Part shown: positions 24,001-37,200 of the stretch, in pieces
How positions within the stretch are numbered: the first letter of the stretch is position 1
How the letters are laid out: each line of letters begins with the position of its first letter
Origin: Pisaster brevispinus
Taxonomy: Eukaryota; Echinodermata; Asteroidea; Forcipulatida; Asteriidae
Assembly: GCA_023634235.1 (NCBI GenBank)
Contig: JAMKCF010000011.1
Span: 2,746,001 to 2,810,000, forward strand
Direction of reading: 5' to 3'
Length of the DNA: 64,000 nucleotides
Translations under genes and position numbers: made by a program
The notes under the pieces: model-generated
The model's input: only the letters and a program-made list of their open reading frames with translations
Told to the model about the DNA's origin: nothing
The model's database searches: none

Positions 24001-27000
24001 CTGAAGGTGACTGGAGTGTTCGTCACAAAGAACTCTGCCGCTCTGTGGTATAGGGGTAATGCCAAGCTTGATGGTGGTAGAGGACGGTATGGTGGAGTAT
24101 GCCTGCTTGATCTGGCAACCAATGACATTGATTACCATAGGTGAGATGTTATTGTTATTTTTTCATATATTTGGAACTTTGCCTGCTACGGGCTAGTAAA
24201 CACCACTTTTCAACTTGCCCTGTGGGCTACAAACTTTGCAACCTACTTGATTACTAAGACATGGCAGTCTTGGTAGAGGTGAATGTAAGGAAACAAATTT
24301 TGTTTAGATATTTTTGAACCTGCAAAGTCCTAGGCCGATCAACTAGGGGAAAGTTTTTGAATTGTGTTATGGCAGGGCTGATTTAATTGGCCCCATGAAC
24401 AATGCTAAATTTATATTGGCTACAACACATCACATGACCTTAAGATTACCTTTGTGAAAGTTCAAGTAATGACAAAAGTTTTATTTTGGGAAGTCGGTTT
24501 CGACTTGTGTGTGCCTTGACTGCTGTCATTGTTTCTAGAATTTGTATTTTCAATTTCTAAACGGAGTAGTAATGTACAGATTAAAATGCATGGCATTACA
24601 CAAATTTAATAGACCGTATGCGCATGATGTCACTTGAGTAGGGCGCCCTAGCGTAGAGGTCAGAAGGAGGTTGCCCATTGGCCCATACTGTACACCATGC
24701 AAACAAATCTGTACATTTCCTTTGTTTCATCATCGGTTTACCTCTAAGATAGTGGCGTAGAGTTTGCAATGCATGGGGCCTATTTAGTTCCATTTATGTT
24801 TTCAGTGTTAAATATCTATTGGACAAACTCATCAACTCTGAATTTTTCCATGGATCATATTGAGACTCTCCCACTGCTTGTCTTGCAGCTTTACAGAGCC
24901 GGTGGTAGTTACCTTCTCTCAAGATTCCAGTCATCAGTATCTCACACTGTCTAGGACTGGTATTGAAGCACTCGCTTATGGAGTAGATCAAGAAACTCTC
25001 GTCAACAAGGTTTGAGAAGCTTTAAGAATACTTACTTACTCAAATCATAGAGTCCTCAAACAAACTTGTTATTTACTTGCATCAAATTGGTTATAGGCCC
25101 TGGCAAAGTCCTTTGACCCTAGCATTTGAGAAAGACTCTGCTAGGGTCGAAACGTCAGGCTATCAACCAATTTTTCGCATTTACACCTGTAACTGCTGTG
25201 TAAATAAAAAGTTGTATCCCCTTAGGGTGATCACTCTCCTGCCACTTCCCAAGTTGTATTATTAACTTGGGTGTGATACATGACAGTTACAGGTTGAATG
25301 GCTTCTGACTGGCGCAGCCTAACAAAGATATTTACAAAATAGGGAAACTGCCAACATAGAGGGCTAGATAGCTCAGTTAGTAGAGTAACGTCAGGTGAAT
25401 CCAGAGGTCGCAGGTTCAATTTCCGCTCTAGTAAATTTTGTTTTGTTCAACTCCAAATTAAGTATAAAGTTTGCACACAAGGTCCAACTCTAAGTTACCA
25501 CTTGTTTAACTTTGCGTTTCTCCCTTGTGTTGAAGCTTCCTTCGTCACCTGAGTTCTCTTGCTTATAATGTCTTTGCGTTGCAGTTGATGATTTACAGCA
25601 GTGCAAGTCTAGCTGAGACTGTTTGTCACTTGAACCACTGGGATCATTACTCTATACCTATACATGCTCTGGAGGTCGGTTTGAAACAACGTCAGCTGGA
25701 CACGGTGGCATTCTTCCTCAAGAGCAGAGAAAACGGTAAGGTGGAATCCAGTCTAGAGGGCGCTGCACTGTGGCAACCACCCTCATCAGAGTACTACTCA
25801 ATCTGTCTTTAGTTCCTGTTGTATTTGTTATTGTAACTCAAATCTCTCAAGCTAGTTGTCAGAAACTCCAGCGCATCACCAAACAGGCTTGCTTGATTAT
25901 TGGAGCAGATACAAAAAGCTTGCGAGAAATCATGGAGGATGACATCAAGATTCAGTTCAATAAGGTTCTTTGTGATCCACCCCACCCTCTTAAACATCTA
26001 TTTGTTCAGAAACACTCAGGCAGGGTCTGACGACTCTGCCTAAAGACCAACACAATTAAGGATTTCTTTCTACCTAGTGCAGATGGCCTTTTCAACAGTA
26101 GTTGGTCGAGATCAAGTGGTGCATTTGAATTATTTTGTATACACACGTATATTTTATGTTTTTGTACAAACCTGTTTCCCTTACCCTTTTATACCACTGT
26201 AAGTTTTGTAATTTTAGATTCTTGTTGTCTTGTTTTTTATGCCGTATAACTTTATGTAATTCTTCTTGTACACAGGGAAAACAAATTTCATCTTTTCTAT
26301 CACAACAATAAATATTTAGAATCTTGGATCTTGAAGTTTGGAATAACAGCAAATTTGAGTTTTGAGATGTGCTCACTTTTTCACATCAAAAGTTGAGAAA
26401 AATTGTATGGTGCGATTTTATGTTTTTTTCCATGGAACTGTGTAGAACTCATGCCTTCAGAAATCTACACTTTGTGGCTTTTTGGAAAACATGTGATGTC
26501 GCAGGTCACATGGTCTACAGAAATAGCCACTTATATTCCATTCTGTATTTGTCTTCTGCACAGTGTTTAAATACATTCCTACACCCAGCTCTCCTACTGG
26601 AGAGATTCCACGCTCACCCTCTCCAATGACTGCCGACCAGACCCAACTCTGGTCGGCCATTGACCTCCTGATCATCTCAATCGGAGACCACGTCCAGGCC
26701 CACCAGTCTCGCCAGTACGCCATGCAGCTGTTGAACCTAACCCTGGCCTATGTCAACAAGCTGATCGAGAACGCTACGGAGACGCTGAAGGTGGTGCAGC
26801 AGGGGGAGGGGCTTGAGGTCCTGGAGGGGTTCAATCTGACCGGGAAGGTTCTTGAGGAGGCGTTGGTTAAGCTGATGGGGTATGTGAAAGAGCTGTGGGT
26901 GTACCTCAAGGGGTGTCCAAAATGGATCGGAGCGAAGGCTACGGACGATGCCAAGAGTGAAGGTAATGAAATCAATTTTTAGTTTTTTTAGCTGTCTAGT

Positions 27001-30000
27001 TCACTGGACTCAAATTCTGGGCCCAATTTCATAGAGCTGTTTAACTCTTTTGAACCTAAAATGCCCAGCTTCTTAAATGTTTTGAAATTCTGTAAAAAGA
27101 AAGTTTTTCTCACCTAACAAAATGTTTCTTGCTAATTTATGTTGCATCAAAGTCAACAGTATTTCTCGTTAGAGTGATAATGCCCTCTCATGATAACATG
27201 TATATTATGGGCCATACATGTACGATTGATGACGCTTTTCGAGTACATCAAATAGATCGTACATGTACGACCTTGGCACTGAAAGAGTTAAGCAAGAAAT
27301 ATGGCTTTAAAATGTTCTGCTAATGCAAAAATAAGCAGGATACAAAGATACTACATACGACATGCTATTTTAGCTGGTAAACTTATTCTTATAAGCATAA
27401 TTTTGTTGTGCTTAGCTACTTTTTTCTGCTTATATGCAGCTGTATGAAATTGGGCTCTGGTATTGTCAGCAGTAGAGTGTGGGTTCTAATCCCGGTCATG
27501 GCTTGTGTGTCCTTGAAAAAGACACTTAACCATAATTGCTTTCTCCTTCGGATGTGTAACCCCCATGAAAGAACCCAGAACACTCATTGTGAAAGAGAAG
27601 GGGCTTGCTCACAGTGTTTCTGGTATGATTTGGCAGGAAGTTGTGCCATCACACTTCCCTAGTGGGCACTTTGATGGTTCACATAAGAGTTCCTTCTTCA
27701 CAAATCCCTCACCTGCGTGTTTTCTCTTTGTTGCAGTGCATTGAGTACCTTATTGGCAGATACGCACACTATATAATACTCCAGTATTGTTATTATATTA
27801 AAAAGGTCAAGCTATAGTGTAGTATTCTACTCATTAGCTACAAGAGGTTGTCTGAAAGTGAAAAAAACCCTGAAGTGTTTAGTTGTTTTTTAAAATTGTG
27901 TCATAGATAAGATCAATGGATCGATGTTTTAATAAGTGCAAACAATGGAGAAAAATTTGTAGTAAGGAAAAAGTTACAAAACTGGTTCTTTACTAGAATG
28001 GAATTTGATCCTGTGACCTCCGGATTTACAAGCCAGTGCTCTACCAACTCTGCCCAGTCAGTTTCCTTTGTGGTTTATCACTTGATAAAGAAAATCCACT
28101 TGATATTCTTGATCTGAAATACACTGTAATTTGAGTGAATGTCAATTTATGATCCAGACTAATTATGTACCATACCTCTAAGCATTGAAAGACCGATATG
28201 TACAATTGTACAATGTGTACAGTTGAAATCTCAATATTTACATTGACATTGAAATGCCCTCGTTTGGTTTACAGACGAAGTAGATTCAGTTTCACCAAAC
28301 TACTTTGTGCCTGATGAGAAGACAGCCCAGAAATACACCAGGAAGTGGAAGAAAATGTCACAAGAGGTAAGAAATAATTATATGCTTTTTTCTTTAATTT
28401 TTGACATGTTTTTCGGCTAAATCAGGCATAAATTTGAAAGGGTTCAAGAATGAGTTTATTAACCTTTTACCCTCTTAAATCCTTCCATATCCTCTTTGTC
28501 AAAATGACGGATTCAGGACTGAGGGTTGTAGTCCCAAATAACAACTGCTTATCACTGTGTCAGGTTTTTAAATCTTATCTAAGTCCAAACAATTTGGTGT
28601 GGAGGTTTTCTGCCCCAACTTAAGAATCATCCCAACTGTAGTTGGGACCAGTCCCAACTTGAGCATTACATTGAGGACGGCCCAACTGTAGCTGGGATCC
28701 AGATGTCTGTCACCAAGCAGGGAACCAGTGACTGTTGTTATACATTACATGAATTGGGTCGTCGTAACTACTAGACTCCTGGTAGTTGTTTCTACCTCCA
28801 TGGTGAGAGGGTGAAATTCAGACATGAGTAGGTGATGGAGAAACAGTACATTCTTCTCAAGTTTTTCTCAAGTTTTTTCCATGAGAATTACTGTGTATCA
28901 CATTCGAGCTCCTTTGCAAACCGGGGAAACTTAAGAGGATCGAAAATTACTTCAGATTCCTACTTATTGTTGTCATCTACATCACTATCAGGCTATGTCT
29001 GAATTGGCTGCTACAGCTATGGCTGTGGCTACATCACCGCAACATGTGTTGAAGTATAGGACATCCTTAGCAACACCCTAAGCAACAGCAGTAGCTGTAG
29101 CCGCCAATTTGGATACGGCCTCAGTCTCATTGTTACTATCATGCAATCCCAGCTATAGTTGGGCTGCCCCAACGGTAACACTCAAGTTTGGACCAGTCCC
29201 AACTATAGTTGGGCCCTCCCAACAATGGTAACACTCAAGTTTGGACCAGTCCCAACTATAGTTGGGCCGTCCCATATAACACTCAAGTTTGAAAAAGGCC
29301 CAACTATAGTTGGGCTGTCCCAACTGTAACAATCAAGTTTGAACCAGTCCCAACTATAGTTGGGCTGTCCTCTGGAATGTGCTCAGGAATGGCAAATGTG
29401 CTCTGGAATGGCTAAGGTGGTGTGTTCGAATCCCACCTGTGTATTAAATCTGTTACATCTGGGATAAATTGCCCCCCCACCCTCCAACCCTTTATAGGAA
29501 GTAATTAAAGATGCCATCCTCGGACGCTGTCTACCTTTGGCCCAAGCCCATCTGCGCAGTTCCTATGGTGGGTCAGAGGTTAAAGTTCAGATGTCAGACC
29601 TGACTGACAAGGGACTCCACCTCATGTTGGGTTCGCTGCTGCAGAGTGACCTTCAAACTGCAACCAAGTTGCTCCAAAACATGGTAAGAATATTCTTGAG
29701 TTTGTGTTACATTATAAACTATGAAGCTGTGGAGAAAAGATGTCCACACAATGCAGCAGATGTTCTTAAGTCTCACTCAAGCGTCCTGAGAATAGTTTTT
29801 GTATTCTTGGGTAATAATAATATTAATAAACACTTATTAGGCACTTTTAAACATTGTATCAAATTGCCTCTTGTACTGTTGCCCATTGCTTCTTATACAA
29901 TTTCTACCACTATTCATTGGGCCTTAAGCATTCCTAAAACCATCTCAGCTCCTTTTGAGTATGCAGCACCGGCAGCCAAATGGGCGCACAGGTTACTCAT

Positions 30001-31277
30001 CATTCACATCAACAATCTCTACCCTTGGAGGTACCCATGAGAGATAAGAAGCAGTTATAGTTAAGTGTCTTGCCCAAGAACACCAGTGTTCAGACCAGGA
30101 TTCGAACCCACACTCCGACTACTCAGCCATCAGAACTTGAGTTTGTTGCTCTTGATCACTCAGTCACGACATGCTGCATGCATTTCAAAATGAACTGATT
30201 ATTAAAGAGATCAACTGCAGTAAAACATTTCAAAACATTATTGAATATGGATTTGAGTGTTAAGATTTATAAAAAAGATATCTTTTTAACTTTGTTAACT
30301 CTATGGTGGCACAGAGAATATGTATTAACATAATGTTTGTTTTTTGCCCATTCATAAATTTTGCCGTTTCTGATAACTTCTTCTGCACAATTTCCAAGGC
30401 CTGGAATTTCACCTTTGAGAGGGCAAGATCATGTTTGTTTTACAAGGAGTACTTGCATTGGAAAATTGTGAAGTCTGTGGCAAATTTTTGAAGGGGCACC
30501 AAGGCTGAGACTAGGGCAAGAGAGGTCGTGGCTTTTGTGGCCCCTGTATAATTCCAGGCCTGATTTCCTGAGGGTATTTTTCACCTGTGAGCCTCCAAAT
30601 ATTTCATTAAGTAGACAAGAAGTATTGACAACTTGTTAGGCATTTCTCTGATATCAAGAACTAGTGTGATAAGACAATATTTATGTAGGATGACCAGCCA
30701 GTTTACGCTCCTCTTCATTTGTTTCAGGGATATAATGTACAGACCCAGCTCAAGAAGATGTGCTTGTACACTGTCAACAGCAACCTCAGGGATTTCCTTG
30801 TAAGTATTAGTCAAGACCAACAAAATTATCTCTCCCCCCCCCTGTCACCCTCATTGTTCATCCCTTGCTTTTCCTGCATGCTTTCTACCCCTCTCTCTCT
30901 CCATCTCTTTCAAATTGACTGCTTCTGTTATTCCAGTATGCCTGTTTATGTGTGTTGTGTTGTCATTCAGCCTTTCGGAAAGACTCTTTAAAAAAATAGT
31001 TCGTGGCCTGATGTTTCGATCCTAGCAGATTCTTTCTCAAAGGCTAAACACAATTTTATGATCTCTTTAATGAATCTTTAAAAGCTTCTATTTGATAAAT
31101 ACAGAGGATGATTGATAAATCTATGAATAATTCATGACAGATTGACCATCTCCGCCAATCAGGATCATTTACCGCTGAGGAGGAGGGTATGATTACCTTT
31201 ATCCACCAATTGGAACGCTTGTACACCTGTCAATCATTTGATAAAGCTAAAGCATTGGCTCTGGAGAGTGGGAAAAG
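21093..31277 (+). CDS. SPG11: SPG11 exons 1-11 (aa 1-855): N-terminal region
   Basis: Exons: 21093-21295, 21828-22018, 22399-22617, 23345-24140, 24889-25009, 25585-25735, 26564-26962, 28275-28366, 29498-29683, 30728-30799 and 31141-31277. Exons 1-5 encode the divergent N-terminal half-barrel-like region, where many short beta-type stretches fit the beta-propeller predicted for the family. Exon 4 is by far the longest (796 nt) and holds a basic, charged linker not seen in vertebrates. From exon 6 on the sequence becomes helical-repeat-like and conservation jumps (ETVCHLNHWDHYSIPIHAL against the human CHLNGWGRCSIPIHALE region). Exon 7 has the LLNLTLAYVNKLIE helix, which matches human LLNLTLSFLNNQIKE. 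Splice sites are standard; the donor of exon 3 is T|gtatcc. Confidence 0.92.
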
Positions 31278-34200
31278 GTAATATTAGTTGTGTTTTATGA
31301 GCAATAATTTACATAGACAAGGAATGAAAGATACTCCCTTTAAAGGTAGGGTCAAATATTGTTTGTTTTTTGTTTTTTATGAATGCTGATTCATAGGCAA
31401 AATTATTTAGAAAGATACTATAAAAGTCACATGTGAAAGTTTCAGCTGAATACAGTGTCTACTTGCTGAGATAAACGCAAAAAAAACTGTCACAGTATTT
31501 TCACACAAGCGTTGAACCCTATTTTCCCAACTGCTGTACTGCCCTCAGATCAAATAACTCATTGCCATCTATTGTCGTATCGCTATGTTGCCCTGACCCA
31601 GCAACTGTAAAATGTTTTGAGTCCAAGAGTACTTTCCTAAAACATCCAGCCTCACAGCCCTGTCAGTTTGTGGATAAATATCTCATGGACACATTACACC
31701 CACTCAGGAAATGGGCCAGTATGGTCACCTCAAAGCACTCCCTGAATGCATGGGCGCAAAACCTCCTTGAGACAAGACTACAGCGAGGGGAACTGGTCAT
31801 GTGTGAGACGCCAAACTGTGAGAACTTCCACTATGCTCACATCCCCCTGGAGTGGGTTCGAACCTGGGACCAGGAGGTCAGAGAGAGGGTGTTACTTGAT
31901 GTGCTCATTAAATCCAAGGGTAAGAGTTGGTTACCTTTAGGAAATTAGCGCCAGTTATTTAGGCAAATATCTACATGTATGTTTCACCGCTTCACACCAG
32001 TTTTTTAAAAATATTTACCGTGCTTCTGCACAGTATTATTTATTGGAGCTTTTCAGACCTTCCGCAGTAATTTTTTTGATTTTTGAAACTCTGACCACAC
32101 AAAGTAAAGACGACAGATGTTCTCATAAAATGCATGAGGATTTTTATTTCTCTTGCAAGAAATTATAGAATGTCTCACAGTAGAAAGGCCCGAACCATAA
32201 GCCAAGGCCGATAATCAGCCATGGTATGCTGGAACCTTTGACTTGCCTCTCATATGCCGATTACAATGATAAACAATGGTGGCAGCTCACCAATCTTTCA
32301 TAATCCTCAATTGTACAATAAATTGACAAAAATCTGGAATCGGGGAAAAGGGAGATTTTGAGCATGAGTTCCAGTACCCTTTGTCCCTCTTTGTACGGGG
32401 GAAACAAAGCATTACACAGTAGTTGCATGCCTGAGCATGTTGCACAATGGATTGTCTGAGGTCATAATTATACATCAACTGACCGCAACCAAAAGAAGAA
32501 ATTCAGAAGTTGTTCCAGGCATTAAAAAAACCGTCCACCATTATTCAATTTGGATGAAAAAGACGTTGTCCATTGTGATGTAAATACTTACCATCTTCGT
32601 TGGACTGATTAATGTCTCCAAACTGTCTTAATCAGTAACTTAAGCACCTTGGCCTTTGACCTCCAGGTTATGGTCGCTATTATTTTACTGATTATGTTAT
32701 TGTAGTTGGGTTTTTTTACCCTACACTGAAACAATAGTTTTTTATCGATGCAATTATTACATCTAGTAAAATTATTTGCGATCCTGCTACTATTGACAAG
32801 ATTCGAGCGGGCCCCTTGTCACCGGGCAAGTTTTGTGGTCTCTTGGTTTGACATCTGCTCTAGAATGGCAATGGTCTTGGGTTTGAATCCCTCTCGAGTA
32901 ATATGCCTTTGTTTTTTGTTTTCTCACGCACTCGGTAAAACACAAGGTGCTTATCACACATCGGTGTGAGGTTACAAAAAAATAAAAAATTCTTTATCCT
33001 TGAAACATATCTTACATATGCTTAAATTTTGCTCTAAATTGATCACAAAATAAATTTCATAGAGAATATCTTCCCCCGCCCCTTCAGACACATCATTAAG
33101 ACCTTCTCTCAACGCCAAGTCCATTTGGAGTTACTTGACGAGCCACTGTGACTGGAAACACCTGTCTGATTGGATAGCGGCTAGCGCCCCTGGAAGCCTA
33201 AGTAAGCCTGAACATCTCCATCCAGTACTAACTCAGGCAATATATGCACATGGTGCTGATGAACTAGAGGCTTGCCCAGGCTATCTGAGAGAGAAAATAC
33301 TGGATGCATTGGCAAGGTACAGTTAGTTAGAATTCTTCGGTATTTGTTACTCAAAATGATGAAATCTAAACCAGACCTTAAAGTTGCGATTTTCATCGAA
33401 AGAAATTTTTGTAATAATTTTTTCTTTGAATGACAAACTACAAAAACTTTCGCATATGCCACGGACAAAGCACAAAGTACGTGTAACATGCAAAATTGTT
33501 TGTACACAGCTGGAGGACGTGAGTTTAATTAGTTGGGATCCCGACAATATAATTAATTTTTTGTTTTTAATTAGCTACCTTTTATCATAGCATAGAGGCC
33601 CTTGTGTTAAGGGCTTTATAAATGTTGTGTATTATTGTTATTATTATTTCATTTTATCATAGCCTGCAAAAGAAAGATAACATTTTCCTTTGTGCTGGTA
33701 AGAGTCAGGCTACGTCTCGTAGCCTTAGATCTCAAGGGTCTTTCTCAGGATCCTCGCTGTTCCCAGAAGCACCGCGTTCTGTAGCAGATCTACCCTCACA
33801 ATTGTGCATATTTGATCTATATGTTATTATTTGTTATTTTTATAATTACTATTACTATTATTTTTGTATAAATTGAATTCAGTTGATTTTGGTTTTATTT
33901 ACAAAACAAAAAGTCCCAAGACTAAAAAACAATTCAGTTAACAAAGACAACAATGACTCTAAAACATTAAATAACATTGACAATAAAAAAGTGTCGGAAT
34001 ATTAAAAATATCAAAGCGATAAAAATCCTTAAGCAAGCATTGAATAAGGGAAAATGTAATATACTAGTTTACAATGAAACAAAAAGTGCATGCAGATATT
34101 TAAAAAGTATCTAAGTAATTAAGTTATTTCTTCCTGCACCTGACAAAATCAACTGTACTCATTTTCTCTTCCAGTCGTGACATCTTCTCATCGTTGGAGT

Positions 34201-37200
34201 TGGAAAAGTTGAATCTACTCCTGACGAGGCTCGGTCGCACCGTGCAGCTATTTTCAGACACTCCTTTCCAAAACAACAGAGACCTTAGAGAGAAATTCAG
34301 TCAATGGTTCATCAATCTGTGCCTCAAGGAACAGCTAACCAGTGTCTTGTATCTCTTTCTGGACTTCTACAGGTAAAGGCTTAAAACCAAATGGGAGACT
34401 TTTGGGAACATTGGGAAGCAGTAGACTTATCAGGTCAATCTGTTGTTCTCAAAATTGTACGCGTGCAGCCTCGCTACCATGGGCCGCGTACCATATCGAT
34501 ACCTCTCATCACTTACCCCTGGAAAGGAAGCACTGAAATTCAATGCTGATTGGATAACCACATTGACTGCTCTGGGCGTACGCTTTTTAAAACTTTGAGC
34601 GCTTGTGAGGCGCTTAGTACGCGCGTGTCATAATGCAAGTATTTTGACGCGATTCCATTTCAAATGAATCGTGTTTTTACATGGTCACCCTAAACAGCAT
34701 TCAGTTAGACATTTCACAAGATCAAAGAAGAATGAGAGGGGACCAGTTGCTCTTGATTCCTCTTGATGGCCCGCTCTGCGTACATCTTTAACCCAGAATG
34801 GATCGTCCACAGGACTTATTAAAATATCCAACATTATGCGGATATTTCAAAGTCACAATTCCAGGGGTTTTGATCGAGCGAGGCATTCTGGGAAAAAATG
34901 GCGCTGCGAGATTGTACACCACTGGGAAAGAGGTTGGTGTGCATGCAATGTAAATTTATTTATTGGTTTGACACTTGCACACATTTTTTCACAGGACTCA
35001 GGAAAGTACAGAGTATACATTGCTGTACACACATCGGTTTACGGGTAAAACTAAATTATGTTCTTTGTCCCTGATGCAAATTTAACATCTAGTCAATCAT
35101 TTGTCTGTATTTTGTTATTTGTTGTAGATTGTACTTATCAGAGAATGAGATTGTTTCACAAGTGAGTGACAACAGATGGCTGGAAATGCTTCTACACTTC
35201 AGATGGGTGGGAAGACAGACCACTGGTAAGACCTAGTTTTGTGCTATTTCAAAGGAAGCTTTAAACTTCATCTTAGAAATTGTTATGGCTCTGTGAGGTT
35301 TCCTGGCTGAGCGGTCTAGTTCACCGGACCCAAGCTCTGGTGTTGTCAGCAGCAGAGTGTGGGTTCGAATCCTAGTTTGACATTTGTGTCTTTGAGCAAG
35401 GCACTTAACCATAATTGCTTCGTAAAAAGTTGGGAAGGTAGTGCATTCTGCTCTACCGGCCAGGCTCCTAGTGGATGATACCCATGCCTTCATCCTTATG
35501 GACTGTGAAGGGGGTAACCCTGTTTCAGCCCCAGGAGTAGTTGGCAACATGCCCCTGGTGACAGTTGATTTTGGTAGATAGCCCAAATCAGTTAAGTGTA
35601 GCCCTCACCTTGAAGTGGCCGTCTGGCCTTGTGATGTTAGGCAATCTCTCCTATTTTTTTTTTTTTTATAAAACGTTCAACATGTGTGCTGTCAAAATGC
35701 AACTGTTGGATTAATTTTCCTGGTTAGAAGGGGGAATCCCCTTTGCACTCTCTTGATCAGCAGCTGTATACCCATTTCTTATTTGACCCTAGTTGATGGT
35801 GTCTTTTTCCTGTTATTTTTCTTCAAGATCCATCTCTGATGTTCCAGGCCAGTCTCTCCAATTCTCATCTACTGCTCGGAGACGTCCAACCAACCATATC
35901 TAAACTCTTTGAGGAAGGACATCCAGTAGTTGCCTTGGCAACGCTCATCTATGCACCAGGAACATTATCAGAGGTATCAATAGATAGTTTCCACTTGACG
36001 TCAAAAAGTGTTAAATCAGCCATCTTTACTGGCAATGTTAGTTAATTTTTTAACCCACAACTATGAATTAGGCGTAAATACTGCTTGTGGCATGCAGGTG
36101 TTTAATTAAATTCCGTGCATGATTGGTAAATGAACCACTTGGCTGCACCACCACGCTTGATGCAGCTCAAAACCAAAACCCAGTTTGGCTAATACATAAA
36201 TAAAGTTAAGGAAGAAAATAAAATAGCCCACTGTAATGGAGTCCATTGTACGAATTTGTGAGAGTTCTATAAACGAACATGAGCTGCAAATAATTGTAGA
36301 ATTATGCTTGAGAATCCATCGCCCAAATTAGTTGAGAAATGTATAGAAAGATATAAACCTGCCCCATGATACTGTAAAGGCTCTTGTTGCTTAGCCACCT
36401 CATTCTTGTCTTTATTTGAGTCGGAAGTCCGCCATCGAGACTACATACCTTGACTAAGCGGAGTATAACTCAATAAAAGTGATTTCATAATGTAAAAATA
36501 GACTGCCACCATTTTTTTTTCATTGTAGTCAGCATATGAGAGGCAAGGCCAAGATTCTGGTAGACCATGGCCGATTACCGGCTGGGTTTACAGCCAAGGT
36601 TCAGGACTATTTATGGAAAGACATTCCCAAATTTCTTGCAAGAGAACGAAAAATCCCAGTGCATTTTATGAGAACGTTTGTTGCCTTTACTTTATTTAGT
36701 CAAGGTTTCTTTGTGACAACAATAGTCTCAACAACAAAAACTACTTTAGAAGCTCAAAAAAGTTCTGAAAATTAATACAGCACAGAGGCAGGTTAAAGAT
36801 TTGTTAATACCAACTTAAAGTAGTTCATACCAGCTCTCACTTTGTGTATCAGGCAATGAGTCCAGCATTGACAGTAGAAGAGAAAATTTGGAAGGTTGAT
36901 GGTGAGATCATGGAGGAGGCCCTCAAGCAGTACCCTAAGCTACAAGCAGCTGTGTTTCCACCCCTATATGTAGATGGTGTCAGTAAACAGGATATCACAG
37001 TCTACCAACTGTTACAGGTAAGAATTAGTTTTTAGTTAAACAAGGAAAAATTCACTAGAGTGGGACTTGGACTTGAACTTGCGACTTCCGGATTAACGTG
37101 CCGTTAATCCGGAACGTGCTCTACCAACTTAGCTGTCTAGCCCTTATGTTTAGGGTCTCTCTATTTTGTCACTATCTTTGTTCGGGAGATAAGAATTAGC

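Noticed and set aside
29537..30040. 167-codon open frame
   Set aside because: The first part is SPG11 exon 9 in the correct frame; the rest is read-through into intron 9 past a clear GT donor at 29684.
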